A stretch of 64,000 bases of DNA from the NCBI RefSeq assembly GCF_024679095.1, contig NC_066509.1, forward strand, positions 14,749,445-14,813,444, in the 5' to 3' direction. Source of the stretch: Eriocheir sinensis. Lineage: Eukaryota; Arthropoda; Malacostraca; Decapoda; Varunidae. The notes beneath the pieces are model-generated. The model was given only the letters and a program-made list of their open reading frames with translations, was not told the origin of the DNA and ran no database searches. Below are positions 50,006-64,000 of the stretch, in pieces. The translations under genes and the position numbers were made by a program. How positions within the stretch are numbered: the first letter of the stretch is position 1; each line of letters opens with the position of its first letter.

Positions 50006-50108
50006 AGTCCGCGGCTCCGTGTGGCAGCCCTGCGTGTAGTGGTTGTTTTGGTTCAGCTGGCCGCGACGGGACACTCGCAGCAAGGACCACCTCAAGGCTG
50101 CCCCCACA
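50006..50108 (+). promoter_or_regulatory. Putative S6K 5' UTR / promoter-proximal region
   Basis: A locally GC-rich stretch directly before the start codon. There is no clear TATA box. The Met at 50,109 is preceded by CCCCCACA, giving an A at -3 region close to a Kozak context. The transcription start cannot be placed from sequence alone. Confidence 0.4.
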
Positions 50109-63924
<13,816 letters not shown>

Positions 63925-64000
63925 GTAAGTTAGCACACACCAAAAAAATCTCATAATATCTAAAATTTACCTGGAAACATCATGATAATCAGTTGACAGG

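Overview
The window is eukaryotic nuclear DNA: AT-rich, intron-split genes with GT..AG junctions, very long dinucleotide and trinucleotide microsatellites, and dense nested transposable elements. Two protein genes and the style of the repeats (LINE/SINE families with (CA)n tails, pogo/Tigger-like and hAT-like short elements) point to an arthropod. A decapod crustacean is my best guess; this rests on repeat style and protein resemblance, not on a database search.

Gene 1 (about 4,279-15,736, + strand) is the 3' part of an MGAT4-type N-glycan branching enzyme (GnT-IV). Ten exons join in frame into about 406 codons that end at TGA 15,734-15,736. The N-terminal exon(s), carrying the cytoplasmic tail, membrane anchor and stem, are not seen and probably lie upstream. 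The fifth position is occupied by two homologous exons of identical length and phase (7,946-8,076 and 9,747-9,877), which look like a mutually exclusive pair. Using both, or neither, breaks the reading frame.

Gene 2 (50,109 to beyond 63,924, + strand) is a p70 ribosomal protein S6 kinase (S6K). The first nine coding exons (354 codons) supply the TOR-signalling motif, nearly all of the kinase domain and the start of the C-terminal extension; the rest runs off the window. Its introns are filled with hAT-like and Tigger-like elements, some nested two deep.

The left edge (849-4,147) is a non-LTR retrotransposon broken by three separate DNA elements, one with exact TTAA target duplications. Between the genes (about 16-50 kb) I find no convincing host gene. 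That stretch holds a head-to-tail series of minus-strand LINE 3' ends with (CA)n tails (18.9-23.7 kb), a 2.7 kb CR1-like LINE with a 10-bp target duplication (24.4-27.1 kb), a Harbinger-like remnant, a 0.7 kb (ATT)n tract, and a SINE/hAT/fold-back chain built into (CA)n tails (30.0-32.7 kb). A 3.3 kb inverted-repeat-bounded element follows (34.4-37.7 kb); it encodes a decayed protein with PIN-like acidic motifs and a C-terminal CXC-type cysteine cluster. A second LINE lies at 37.8-39.2 kb.

The two genes are not functionally linked by anything visible here: one acts in Golgi glycan branching and the other in TOR growth signalling. The observations most worth following up are the duplicated MGAT4 exon and the PIN/CXC element.
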